This document shows, piece after piece, positions 1-7,772 of a stretch of 64,000 nucleotides of DNA; position 1 is the first letter of the stretch, and the number at the start of each line of letters is the position of its first letter. A program made the position numbers and the translations under genes. The stretch covers positions 1-64,000 of the forward strand of contig NZ_JAMSCK010000008.1 of NCBI RefSeq assembly GCF_023805255.1, given 5' to 3'. Under the pieces are notes generated by a model. That model worked only from the letters and a program-made list of their open reading frames with translations. It was not told the origin of the DNA and searched no databases. Origin of the DNA: Gramella jeungdoensis. Its GTDB lineage: Bacteria; Bacteroidota; Bacteroidia; Flavobacteriales; Flavobacteriaceae.

Positions 1-40
1 TGTAATCCCTGTCAATTCAATATATCAATGAACTCTTTTT

Positions 41-120
41 CAGTTGGCAGTTCCCAGTCTCAGTTGGCAGTCTTATCACTGCCTACCGCTTACTGCTACT
101 GCATACTGATTCGTTAAAAC
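41..120. repeat. low-complexity degenerate repeat block in the rRNA-type leader
   Basis: CAGTTGGCAGT occurs at 41-51 and again at 61-71 (20-base period). It is followed by degenerate CTGC/CTAC units to about 110. The composition and style resemble the short degenerate repeats that bound the four-helix-bundle gene at 28384-28926, but the units are not the same. Confidence 0.5.
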
Positions 121-137
121 CCAGGGAATCGAACCCT
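113..137 (-). other. tRNA T-arm-like remnant
   Basis: On the minus strand, bases 137-123 read AGGGTTCGATTCCCT, a perfect T-stem and T-loop with the invariant TTCRA, followed by GGGTTTT where an acceptor strand would be. No matching 5' acceptor strand, D-arm or anticodon stem could be built upstream, so this is not called as a tRNA gene. It may be a decayed tRNA or the 3' scar of a past insertion inside the leader. Confidence 0.35.
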
Positions 138-216
138 TATCCTGCGCCCCATCCGGCGGTCTCTCTTAATCTATCAGTCTGTAATTATGAACGGCTGCTC
201 GCTCTGAAAGCGGGTG

Positions 217-250
217 CAAATATACAACGCTTTTTTATTCCCCACCAAAA
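217..250 (-). promoter_or_regulatory. downstream stable-RNA promoter P2
   Basis: On the minus strand, TTG (246-248), a 21-nt spacer and TATATTTG (217-224) are followed by the same CACCCGC discriminator as P1. The start site should lie near 210-213. Two tandem promoters with identical -7 boxes and discriminators, and no protein gene downstream inside the window, suggest rRNA or tRNA transcription. Confidence 0.65.
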
Positions 251-352
251 GTTTTTTATAAAAAATTTCGGTTTCTCCTTAAAAGCCTCAACTCCAACTC
301 CATCGCCCTTTTCAACACCCTAATGAACATCGCTTCGTTCTCAAAGCGGGTG

Positions 353-382
353 CAAATATACAGCCCTATTTTAAATGCACAA
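353..382 (-). promoter_or_regulatory. upstream stable-RNA promoter P1
   Basis: On the minus strand, TTG (380-382), a 19-nt spacer and TATATTTG (353-360) match the Bacteroidota sigma-ABfr promoter (TTG, about 20 nt, TAnnTTTG). The next bases are CACCCGC, a GC-rich discriminator shared with P2 at 217-250 and close to that of lysS at 11644. Transcription would run left, through P2. Confidence 0.65.
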
Positions 383-531
383 TAGCTTTTTCAATTATTA
401 ATCACTTTTATTTGAAATCAATAATTTCAGCCAAAAAACCAAGAATTAGATAAGCTTCATTGAGATAGAATCAATAAAAACCAAAACTAAGCCAGGTTGA
501 GAAAGAATTCGGCAATAAAAACCACCAAGTT

Positions 532-2430
532 TTAAAGAAAAAGATCCCAAACAAGCCCAAAACGGACAAGAAAATCGGTATAGGGATAGCCGGGAGCGGA
601 AAAATTATTATTCCCATCGAGCAGGGCATTAAGATGCTCAAGCTTGAAAAATATTCGGGCCTTATCTACTTTTCCATTAAAGAAATAATCAACCACAGGG
701 TAACCTCCCTGTTCCTGATCATTCCTTACATAAAATTCTGCCAATACCGGATCATATCCATTCATCTGGTATTTACTAAAATACTTCAGGGTAAAACCAG
801 TTTGCAAATAGAGGGCCTTCTCAAACCAATGGTCTTTATAATAGATAGAATTACGAGTAACAAATTCAGGTAAATTCAAAACACCCACACCCTGCAAGAC
901 ATTCTGATACATAACTGTATTATACGAGCCAAACAAACCAAGATCAAATTCTTTTTCAGCCTTTAGTTTTAAATACCTCACCTGCTCGCCTGCCTGAAAC
1001 GGCTTCACCATACCTTCCTCATTCGGGGCGAAATAGGTGTAATTCTCAACCTGTGAAATGCTCCCGTAAAGAGAGCCAAATTTACGAGACCTAAAATCTC
1101 CAAAAATCCTCTGGGACACCTCATTTTCAAAATCATTCTGCCAGTTGTAGTTCACATAATCGCTTTGGTAAAGGAGGAAATTAAGATTGGGAGCACTGCT
1201 GTTCTGATTGATCCCAAACCGGATCCAGTTCTCTTTATCGAATTCATAAAAAGCCGTAGCCGCAAGGTAATTCCCGGGGAATTCATCCGAAAGATTAAGC
1301 TTTGCATCAGCCTCCAGACCAAAACCTCCAATCATTTTTTTATAAGCCCCCCCTATATGTAGTAAATTACCATTTATTCGATTTCCGATAGTGTCCCCAG
1401 GTTTTATATAAACAGAATTATACCCATAATCATAATTAGTATGCCCTGCTTTAAATGCTAATTCCCCTAAAAGGCGGTTAGAATATTTAGCCGAAACCTC
1501 ATTAAAGAGCTTTTCGAATTTTGTAATATCCTTTAGACGGGAAGATTCAAAGGACTCCCCAAAAATATTATTCGCTGCAGACTGTTGACGAAAAACGAAC
1601 TTCTCATAACTAAAATCAAAGATATGTTCCAGACTGATCTTATTGATTGAGTCTACCACATTAGTCAGCTCATATTCATGATCGAGGAAAAACCTCTTCC
1701 CAAACAGAACACTTTCAGCGTTTTCAAAATTGACCTCCAGAACCGATCTATCGTCAAATTCCGGCTCTTTGTTCAGATATTGCTCAATAGCCTGATCTGT
1801 AAGTCCTCCATTTTCTTGGTTCAATAGATCCTGAGAGACAAAATGTGCCTTAGCGTGATACTTCTCATTATCTGAATCATAACTAAACCCAAGCCTCAGA
1901 TTTCCGGTGCTGGTTAGAATATGCTGATATTTTCCAAGCGCCCTGGCACCCTTATAAGCGATGAACATGTTCAGATTCCTGGAAGTATTTATAGTAAAAA
2001 AAGCGTCCAACTGCTGTCCCTGCTCAGGGACCGTCTTAAAATACAACTCTGTCCACGGGGTAGGCACATGGTAATAATCTATATCTTCAACTTCCATGAA
2101 ATTGAAATGTCGAGCTCGTGCCCCGAAAAGCGGGAAAGTCTTCTTATAATCTTTCTGGTAACTCAGACTATTATAAGTCTGACCAGTGTTAGAAAAAGGC
2201 AGTAATTCAAAATTGTCCTTTCTCAGGTAATTGAATTTATAATCCTTCAGAATTGTTAGTGTTGTATCAAGGAAAGTAGTGTCATTTTTTACCGAAATGA
2301 TCTTATATAGATCTATAGTCGGCATGGTGTCCTTTTCCTTCAGAGTTTTGTTCTCCGGAATCTGATTGGGTTGTTGCGCCCAGGCCTGAACAGTAAAAAA
2401 TACGATAACGTAAAAAAGAAGTTTTTTCAT
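532..2430 (-). CDS. putative outer-membrane porin (Porin_10 type)
   Basis: A secreted protein of about 632 residues with a signal peptide ending near AWAQQ and no obvious internal membrane helices. The body has the alternating aromatic/polar pattern of a large beta-barrel. Conserved-looking segments such as FELLPFSNTGQTYNSL and its length agree with the Bacteroidota family called putative porin (PF14121); this assignment is from memory. The open frame extends to a GTG at 2436, but the ATG at 2430 begins a cleaner signal peptide (MKKLLFYVIVFF) and is preferred. A -7 box lies just upstream at 2448-2455. The gene stands alone, cut off from the SusCD pair by a terminator. Substrate unknown. Confidence 0.7.
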   Translation of the reverse strand: MKKLLFYVIVFFTVQAWAQQPNQIPENKTLKEKDTMPTIDLYKIISVKNDTTFLDTTLTILKDYKFNYLRKDNFELLPFSNTGQTYNSLSYQKDYKKTFPLFGARARHFNFMEVEDIDYYHVPTPWTELYFKTVPEQGQQLDAFFTINTSRNLNMFIAYKGARALGKYQHILTSTGNLRLGFSYDSDNEKYHAKAHFVSQDLLNQENGGLTDQAIEQYLNKEPEFDDRSVLEVNFENAESVLFGKRFFLDHEYELTNVVDSINKISLEHIFDFSYEKFVFRQQSAANNIFGESFESSRLKDITKFEKLFNEVSAKYSNRLLGELAFKAGHTNYDYGYNSVYIKPGDTIGNRINGNLLHIGGAYKKMIGGFGLEADAKLNLSDEFPGNYLAATAFYEFDKENWIRFGINQNSSAPNLNFLLYQSDYVNYNWQNDFENEVSQRIFGDFRSRKFGSLYGSISQVENYTYFAPNEEGMVKPFQAGEQVRYLKLKAEKEFDLGLFGSYNTVMYQNVLQGVGVLNLPEFVTRNSIYYKDHWFEKALYLQTGFTLKYFSKYQMNGYDPVLAEFYVRNDQEQGGYPVVDYFFNGKVDKARIFFKLEHLNALLDGNNNFSAPGYPYTDFLVRFGLVWDLFL

Positions 2431-2447
2431 AAACACTACTATTCAGG

Positions 2448-2455
2448 CAAAAATA
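2448..2455 (-). promoter_or_regulatory. -7 box upstream of the porin gene
   Basis: Reads TATTTTTG on the minus strand, matching TAnnTTTG, about 18 bases before the ATG at 2430. No convincing -33 TTG is present at the usual distance, so confidence is moderate. Confidence 0.4.
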
Positions 2456-2492
2456 TAATATTTAACGCAAGATAACCGAAGTTCGTAAAAAC

Positions 2493-2518
2493 AAAAAACC
2501 ACCCTTTTCAGGGTGGTT
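2493..2518 (-). terminator. intrinsic terminator after susD
   Basis: Stem AACCACCC (2497-2504) with GGGTGGTT (2511-2518) and a 6-base loop. On the minus strand it is followed by a run of T (2493-2498). It ends the susC-susD transcript and separates it from the porin gene. Confidence 0.8.
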
Positions 2519-2544
2519 CTCAATAATCTTATTAATTAAATGGC

Positions 2545-3912
2545 TTAGTAACCATCATTCTGAACCATGTTAGAATTCGCGTTCATTTCAGAAAGCGGGA
2601 TTGGCCATGCAAACAGGTAACTTGGATAATTGATAACTTCAATTACACCTCCATCAGTACCTCTAGCTTCCATATCCATTCCTACACGAAGTTGATCATC
2701 ATATCTGAATCCTTCGAATGCCAATTCTTTACGTCTTTCCAGAATAATGTTCTCCTTGGTAGCTTCAGTATAAAGAGATGCCCCTCTGTTAGCAGGAAGC
2801 TTGTTAAGCTCAGTTAATGCATCACCTCCTGTTTCCAATAGAGCCTCGGCATAGTTCAATACTACTTCTTCATAACGAATTAGAGGAATATTGTCTGTGA
2901 AGTTTACGTTATCAGGGTACTTCCCTACGTTTCTGATAAAATCACCATCCGTAGAAATTACTCCAAGACGAACGTCAGAAGCTTCATAGATACCTAAAAG
3001 TTCTGAGGTAGCTGTCACATCACCGTAACCACTTCCATCGTCATTGATCTGGTAGATGTAAGCTAAACCGTTAATTCCAGCGTTATCTACCTGACTAGCT
3101 GCTAATTCGAAAATTATATTCGGACCTCCATCGGTAGTCCAGCTACTAACGAAATTATCGGCTGGAACAATAGAATAGAGACCAGAATTGATCACTTCTT
3201 CAGCAGCAGATACTGCCCTAGACCAGTCACCGAAATAAACAGCGACTCTAGACTCTAAAGCTTTTGCAGCATATTTAGAGATGTAAACATTAGTGTTATC
3301 ATACTGAGCATCCATCATTGAAAAAGCCGTTTCCAAATCGCTATAAATAGCGGCTTTAACCTCATCGATAGTATTTCTAGCTGGGAAAAGATCTTCTCCT
3401 TTATACTCTGTTACAATCGGCACACCAAGATTTCCATTTCCAGTATGCTGCTGACCATACTCTCTCAACAGGTCAAAATGAGCTAAAGCTCTGATGGCAG
3501 TAGCCTGTCCCTGAATGTGACGACCATAATCGACATCTCCTTCTAGGCTTTCAACATCAGCATTGATGATAATGTTAGTATTCGCAATTACCTCATAAGC
3601 ATTATTCCATATCAGGTCTGAATTGTTATTGTAAACATACTGACTTTCAGTAGTATACCTACCTGAACCACCATTAGAGAATGCATTATCACTACGAACT
3701 TCGTTGGTAATGATCACATCCTGCCCATAGTATCCACTTGTAGACAGAATGCTGTGAATACCTTTTAAAATACTGAACAGGTTATCTACCTTATTTACGC
3801 TTTCCTCAACACTCTTACTTTGAGCCAGCGTAGGTTCTAAATCTTCAGTTGTACAGGACGAGATGGCCACTGCAAATGCCATTACCAGTCCTCTATAAAT
3901 ATATTTTTTCAT
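2545..3912 (-). CDS. SusD/RagB-family nutrient-binding outer-membrane lipoprotein
   Basis: Surface lipoprotein of 455 residues that should lid the SusC-like channel encoded just upstream and bind its ligand. The lipobox is ISSC, with the lipid cysteine at residue 20. The helical N-terminal part and the ending (FAWPIPLSEMNAN near the C-terminus) are typical of the RagB/SusD fold. The frame can be read three bases further to a TTG, but the ATG at 3910-3912 gives the usual lysine-rich signal start. Eleven bases separate it from susC, so the two are co-transcribed. No glycoside hydrolase, peptidase or sensor is adjacent, so the substrate cannot be inferred. Confidence 0.92.
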   Translation of the reverse strand: MKKYIYRGLVMAFAVAISSCTTEDLEPTLAQSKSVEESVNKVDNLFSILKGIHSILSTSGYYGQDVIITNEVRSDNAFSNGGSGRYTTESQYVYNNNSDLIWNNAYEVIANTNIIINADVESLEGDVDYGRHIQGQATAIRALAHFDLLREYGQQHTGNGNLGVPIVTEYKGEDLFPARNTIDEVKAAIYSDLETAFSMMDAQYDNTNVYISKYAAKALESRVAVYFGDWSRAVSAAEEVINSGLYSIVPADNFVSSWTTDGGPNIIFELAASQVDNAGINGLAYIYQINDDGSGYGDVTATSELLGIYEASDVRLGVISTDGDFIRNVGKYPDNVNFTDNIPLIRYEEVVLNYAEALLETGGDALTELNKLPANRGASLYTEATKENIILERRKELAFEGFRYDDQLRVGMDMEARGTDGGVIEVINYPSYLFAWPIPLSEMNANSNMVQNDGY

Positions 3913-3923
3913 CAATTATTTTT

Positions 3924-6900
3924 TTAAAAAGTTAAGTTAACACCTACCAACACGGCTTTTGTAGGAGGGGTTTCCAATCCTGTTTCCCCACCTAGATCCT
4001 GCTCAGGATCGTAAAGAAGGTTGTCATCTTTCACCCAGGTAGCAAGGTTGTTTCCTCTTATAAATATTCTTGCAGAAGTCATACCAATCTGCTCCATTGC
4101 AGCACTAGGTATATCATACCCAATAGTAACTGTTCTAAGTCTCAAGAAATCTGCATCATAAAGATACTTAGAATGTCTCTGCCATGGCTCTCCAGAAGTT
4201 GTCGCTCTGCTATATCTGGCATTATCTCCAGGCTGCTGCCATCTGTCCATCATAGCTCCGTATCCATTGTAGAAAAATAGCGGATAAACGTTCGTTTGGT
4301 TCAAATATCTGTGCCATCCTTCGTAGATCTTATGCCCACCAGCATAGTAACCCTGCGCGTTGACAAAGAAACCTTTGAAACTGAAATTAAGGTTCATACC
4401 AGCTGTCACAGTAGGTATTGCATTACCTCCCTGGAATACAGCCTCAGCATCATTAAAGTTAGTAGTGGTTTCACCATCTACTCCGTTGACATAATATTCA
4501 TTTAATCCAGTTTCCGGATTAACCCCAGCCCAAGTTGGCATGTAGTACTCTCTTACAGGGTGACCTGTTTCGATACGATCTATAGTAGTAGTAATAGTTC
4601 TCTCAATTCCGTTAGGATCCAATGGTAGTTTTGTTACTTCGTTCTCTACAGTAGCAAGGTTACCTCCTATACTTAGGCTTACATCATTAGTATTAACAAT
4701 ATTCGCGTTAAGTTCAAATTCAAAACCTTGGTTCACTAGCTCACCAATATTCTGAGTTTGCTCGCCAAATCCAGTAGTCTGAGAAAGCGGTACATCTAGC
4801 AACAGATCTTCAGAATTTCTTCTAAAGTAAGTAGCACTACCTGTTAAGGTATTTTGGAACAATCCGAACTCTAGACCTACGTCAAGAGTTTTATTGATCT
4901 CCCAAGAAAGGTCTTCGTTACCAAAAGTATCTACTACCTGAGCTCCTTCTCCGTTATAATCAACACCATAAGTAAATAATGACTGGTAGTTATTCAACCC
5001 AATGTTTGCGTTACCAGTTTTACCATATGAACTTCTTAACTTTAAATAATCAATAGCTCCTGCTGAACTAAGAAAGTCAAATTTATGAAGGTTCAACGCA
5101 CCTCCCACAGAGTAAAAATCACCCCATCTATTGTCTCTAGAGAATCTTGAGTTACCTTCTTTTCTATAAGAAAGGTTCAATACAAATTTACTGTCAAAAG
5201 CAGAGTACTGAAACAAACCTAAGTAAGCACCCATGTACCAGTCACTAAAGCTAGAAGTAACCCCGGTTGGAGTACCTGCACTCGTAAGGAAAAACAATCC
5301 ATCATCAGCAAAATTATTACCGTCACCTCCTAGGAAGTAGCTACGGTTAGCCTGATACTCCTGAAGAACTTTAAGATCAAAAACGTGATCTGGATTGATC
5401 TCGAAATCATACTCTAGATAGTTCTGGAATACATAAAACGCTGTAGTTCTATCATACTGAGAAGCTTCCCCTGAAACAGGAACACCATATCCGTAGTTTC
5501 TGTTTCCGTAAGTTCTGTAGTTATAAAGCTGGAAATCCACATTGAATTTAGTTCCTGCTTTAAATCCACCTCCTATATTCCAATCAAGGGAGTTACCCGA
5601 AATAATACGGGTAAAACGGTTTTCACTGAAGTCATCCCTAGTTATAATCAATGGGTTAGGCAATGCTCCCCCAACCTGAGCTGGAGTACCATCCTCATTA
5701 TATGGCTGCCTTAATGGATTCATGAAGTAAATTGCAGTCCTTGGACTTGCGAAATAAGCACTTCTCTCCAAAAATGCATCCTGGAAAGAATGAGAAGCCG
5801 TGTTATTTGAAGAAAACTTCAAGCTTGGATTGAAATCCTTAGAGAAATTCAAAGATCCAGAAATCCTCTCAAATTCAGAACCGATAACAGTTGCTTCCTG
5901 CTGAAGATACCCAAGGGAGGCAAAAAACCTGTTATCCTCACCTCCACCAGAAGCAGACAAACTATACTGCTGATAAAGAGCATCGTCATTAGAAAGTACC
6001 TGCTGCCAGTTTGATTCAGGGCGACCAGCTTCATCCCATTGTGCGAATAATCCGCTACTTGTAATAAGATCTTCAGCTTCAGCTTCAGTAGCAGCAAGCC
6101 CATCATTAACATAAGCCTCAGCAGCAAGCTCTAATCTTTGAGCATTAGTTAGAGGAGTTGGCTGATCTATTGCATCATTCTGGAAACCTACCTGAGAAGT
6201 AAAGTTAAACTTGGTAGTTCCATACTTACCACCTTTAGTAGTAATTAAGATAACCCCGTTTGCACCACGAGCACCATACTGAGCAGTAGCAGAAGCATCC
6301 TTTAATACAGTGATAGACTCGATAGTTGACTGATCTATCGCAGCCAAGGCACTAATAGTAGAAGTAGCAGTACTCGCACTAACGTTTCCGTTATTAACCG
6401 GCACACCATCTATAACATACAATGGCTCATTACCAGCTGTAATAGAAGAAATACCACGAATCCTGATATTCGCAACAGAACCAGGAGTACCTGAAGAGTT
6501 AGATACTGTTAAACCAGCAACATTACCCTGAAGCGCCTGATCTACAGAAGCAGCAGCATACTCGCTAAGCTTCTCCTCACTAACTTCCACTAAGGAACCG
6601 GTAACATCGGATTTCTTTTGAGTAACATAACCAGTTACAACAACCTCCTCTAAAGCACCAGCATCAACAGCCATGGTTACATTATAGACATCAGAAGAAC
6701 CTACTGTAATCTCCTGACTTGCAAAACCAACGTAACTAAATACCATTACGTTTCCAACTTCGACATCTATGTCGTAGTTACCATCAAAATCGGTTTGAGC
6801 ACCATTACTTGTACCCTTAACAATGACATTTACTCCTGGTAAAGGCAAGCCATCTTCATCTAAAACCGTACCTGAGACGGTCTTTTCTTGCGCAAAACCA

Positions 6901-6956
6901 ATTTGCACAACTAACACCAATAACAGTGTTAGAAATCCATTTAATCTTTTTTTCAT
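3924..6956 (-). CDS. SusC/RagA-family TonB-dependent outer-membrane transporter
   Basis: A 1010-residue TonB-dependent receptor for energised import of a bound oligomer. Order of parts: signal peptide to about residue 22 (ending IGFAQ); carboxypeptidase-D-like regulatory domain, about 26-105 (TVSGTVLDEDGLPLPGVNV); TonB-box region EEVVVTGY; plug, about 120-245, with IRIRGISS, PLYVIDGVPV and the SusC signature YGARGANGVILITTKGG; then a beta-barrel ending in a terminal phenylalanine (VGVNLTF). It forms an operon with the SusD gene 11 bases downstream. No anti-sigma-interacting N-terminal extension or neighbouring sigma/anti-sigma pair is visible, so control is not of that kind. Substrate unknown. 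Confidence 0.95.
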   Translation of the reverse strand: MKKRLNGFLTLLLVLVVQIGFAQEKTVSGTVLDEDGLPLPGVNVIVKGTSNGAQTDFDGNYDIDVEVGNVMVFSYVGFASQEITVGSSDVYNVTMAVDAGALEEVVVTGYVTQKKSDVTGSLVEVSEEKLSEYAAASVDQALQGNVAGLTVSNSSGTPGSVANIRIRGISSITAGNEPLYVIDGVPVNNGNVSASTATSTISALAAIDQSTIESITVLKDASATAQYGARGANGVILITTKGGKYGTTKFNFTSQVGFQNDAIDQPTPLTNAQRLELAAEAYVNDGLAATEAEAEDLITSSGLFAQWDEAGRPESNWQQVLSNDDALYQQYSLSASGGGEDNRFFASLGYLQQEATVIGSEFERISGSLNFSKDFNPSLKFSSNNTASHSFQDAFLERSAYFASPRTAIYFMNPLRQPYNEDGTPAQVGGALPNPLIITRDDFSENRFTRIISGNSLDWNIGGGFKAGTKFNVDFQLYNYRTYGNRNYGYGVPVSGEASQYDRTTAFYVFQNYLEYDFEINPDHVFDLKVLQEYQANRSYFLGGDGNNFADDGLFFLTSAGTPTGVTSSFSDWYMGAYLGLFQYSAFDSKFVLNLSYRKEGNSRFSRDNRWGDFYSVGGALNLHKFDFLSSAGAIDYLKLRSSYGKTGNANIGLNNYQSLFTYGVDYNGEGAQVVDTFGNEDLSWEINKTLDVGLEFGLFQNTLTGSATYFRRNSEDLLLDVPLSQTTGFGEQTQNIGELVNQGFEFELNANIVNTNDVSLSIGGNLATVENEVTKLPLDPNGIERTITTTIDRIETGHPVREYYMPTWAGVNPETGLNEYYVNGVDGETTTNFNDAEAVFQGGNAIPTVTAGMNLNFSFKGFFVNAQGYYAGGHKIYEGWHRYLNQTNVYPLFFYNGYGAMMDRWQQPGDNARYSRATTSGEPWQRHSKYLYDADFLRLRTVTIGYDIPSAAMEQIGMTSARIFIRGNNLATWVKDDNLLYDPEQDLGGETGLETPPTKAVLVGVNLTF

Positions 6957-7011
6957 TATTTGTTAAATTTGAATTAGCCGCGCCAAAAATCACAATAATT
7001 TCTTAATAAAA

Positions 7012-7042
7012 CAAAATTATTTTGGAGATTATATCCCCGCAA
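7012..7042 (-). promoter_or_regulatory. promoter of the susCD operon
   Basis: On the minus strand TTG (7040-7042), a 20-nt spacer and TAATTTTG (7012-7019) fit the Bacteroidota consensus exactly. The start site near 7005-7008 would give a leader of about 50 nt before the susC ATG at 6956. Confidence 0.6.
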
Positions 7043-7078
7043 GGAAACAGGCTATTCCTAACATGTACAGTTATTTAA

Positions 7079-7138
7079 CAATCGATAATTTTTAAGATTT
7101 GTTAAGCCTAGATTATCGATAATTTCTTAATATTTTTG
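7079..7138 (+). promoter_or_regulatory. rnhB promoter -7 box with a TTATCGATAA palindrome
   Basis: TATTTTTG at 7131-7138 matches the -7 consensus, only 4 bases before the rnhB ATG at 7143, which implies a leaderless or nearly leaderless mRNA. Just upstream is a perfect 12-bp palindrome, ATTATCGATAAT (7112-7123). A related ATCGATAATT lies at 7081-7090, 34 bp away. The palindrome could be an operator between two divergent genes; that is inference. No -33 TTG is at the usual spacing. Confidence 0.4.
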
Positions 7139-7142
7139 CCAC

Positions 7143-7739
7143 ATGCTGTCTTTTTACAATCTAAATTTTTCTGTCGCTGGAACCGATGAAGCAGGACGAG
7201 GCTGCCTTGCCGGACCGGTAACGGCCGCGGCTGTAATTCTACCCAAAAACTTTGACAATAAGCTTATTAACGACTCCAAGACATTAAACCTCGCTACAAG
7301 AAACAACCTAAAGAATTGTCTTGAAAAGGAGGCAATCTGCTATGGCGTAGCTCATGTCTTTATGGAAGAAATAGATAAAATAAATATCCTGAACGCTTCA
7401 ATACTTGCCATGCACAGGGCTCTCGAAAAGTTAAACAAAACTCCTAACCATATAATTGTTGATGGGAATCGTTTTAAACCATTCAAGGATATCCCATATG
7501 AATGCATCATTAAAGGTGATGGGAAATATATGAGTATAGCAGCGGCTTCCATCCTGGCCAAGACTCACCGGGATGCGTATATGGAACAGATCCATCAGGA
7601 ATTCCCCATGTATAACTGGAAAAAGAATAAAGGCTACCCAACTAAAGAACACCGCGCAGCCATAGAAAAATATGGTGTCACAAATTATCACCGAAAAAGT
7701 TTTAAACTACTTCCCGATCAATTGACGATTGATTTTTAA
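7143..7739 (+). CDS. rnhB: ribonuclease HII
   Basis: Cuts RNA from RNA-DNA hybrids and removes misincorporated ribonucleotides from DNA. At 198 residues it is the normal length. The family start motif is complete: [14 protein letters not shown], with catalytic Asp15 and Glu16. Further motifs are HIIVDGNRF and [10 protein letters not shown], which supply the other metal-binding acidic residues. The -7 box ends 4 bases before the ATG, so the start is well fixed and the message appears leaderless. It is divergent from susC; a lipoprotein gene with its own promoter follows. Confidence 0.95.
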   Translation: MLSFYNLNFSVAGTDEAGRGCLAGPVTAAAVILPKNFDNKLINDSKTLNLATRNNLKNCLEKEAICYGVAHVFMEEIDKINILNASILAMHRALEKLNKTPNHIIVDGNRFKPFKDIPYECIIKGDGKYMSIAAASILAKTHRDAYMEQIHQEFPMYNWKKNKGYPTKEHRAAIEKYGVTNYHRKSFKLLPDQLTIDF

Positions 7740-7752
7740 GTTCTTATTTTTG
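7722..7752 (+). promoter_or_regulatory. promoter of the 811-residue lipoprotein gene
   Basis: TTG (7722-7724), a 20-nt spacer and TATTTTTG (7745-7752) form a full Bacteroidota promoter. Its -33 part lies inside the last codons of rnhB. The start site would be about 15 bases before the ATG at 7773, so this gene need not depend on rnhB transcription. Confidence 0.55.
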
Positions 7753-7772
7753 CCATAAACCAACCCCGGCAT

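Larger units (their letters stand above)
1..531 (-). other. gene-free leader of a probable rRNA operon lying left of the window
   Basis: No protein gene is seen here. Read on the minus strand, the stretch holds two strong promoters, a structured leader, a low-complexity repeat block (41-120) and, near the window edge (about 11-35), a run containing GTTCATTGATATATTG. That run resembles the conserved segment that precedes 16S rRNA in Flavobacteriia; this is recalled family knowledge, not tested. The 16S gene itself would begin left of base 1, so its presence is inferred. The part between about 365 and 531 shows nothing recognisable and separates the leader from the end of the porin gene. Confidence 0.45.

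Noticed and set aside
110-200. Possible complete tRNA gene on the minus strand
   Set aside because: Only the T-arm is well formed. No complementary acceptor strand, D-arm or anticodon stem with normal spacing could be found upstream.
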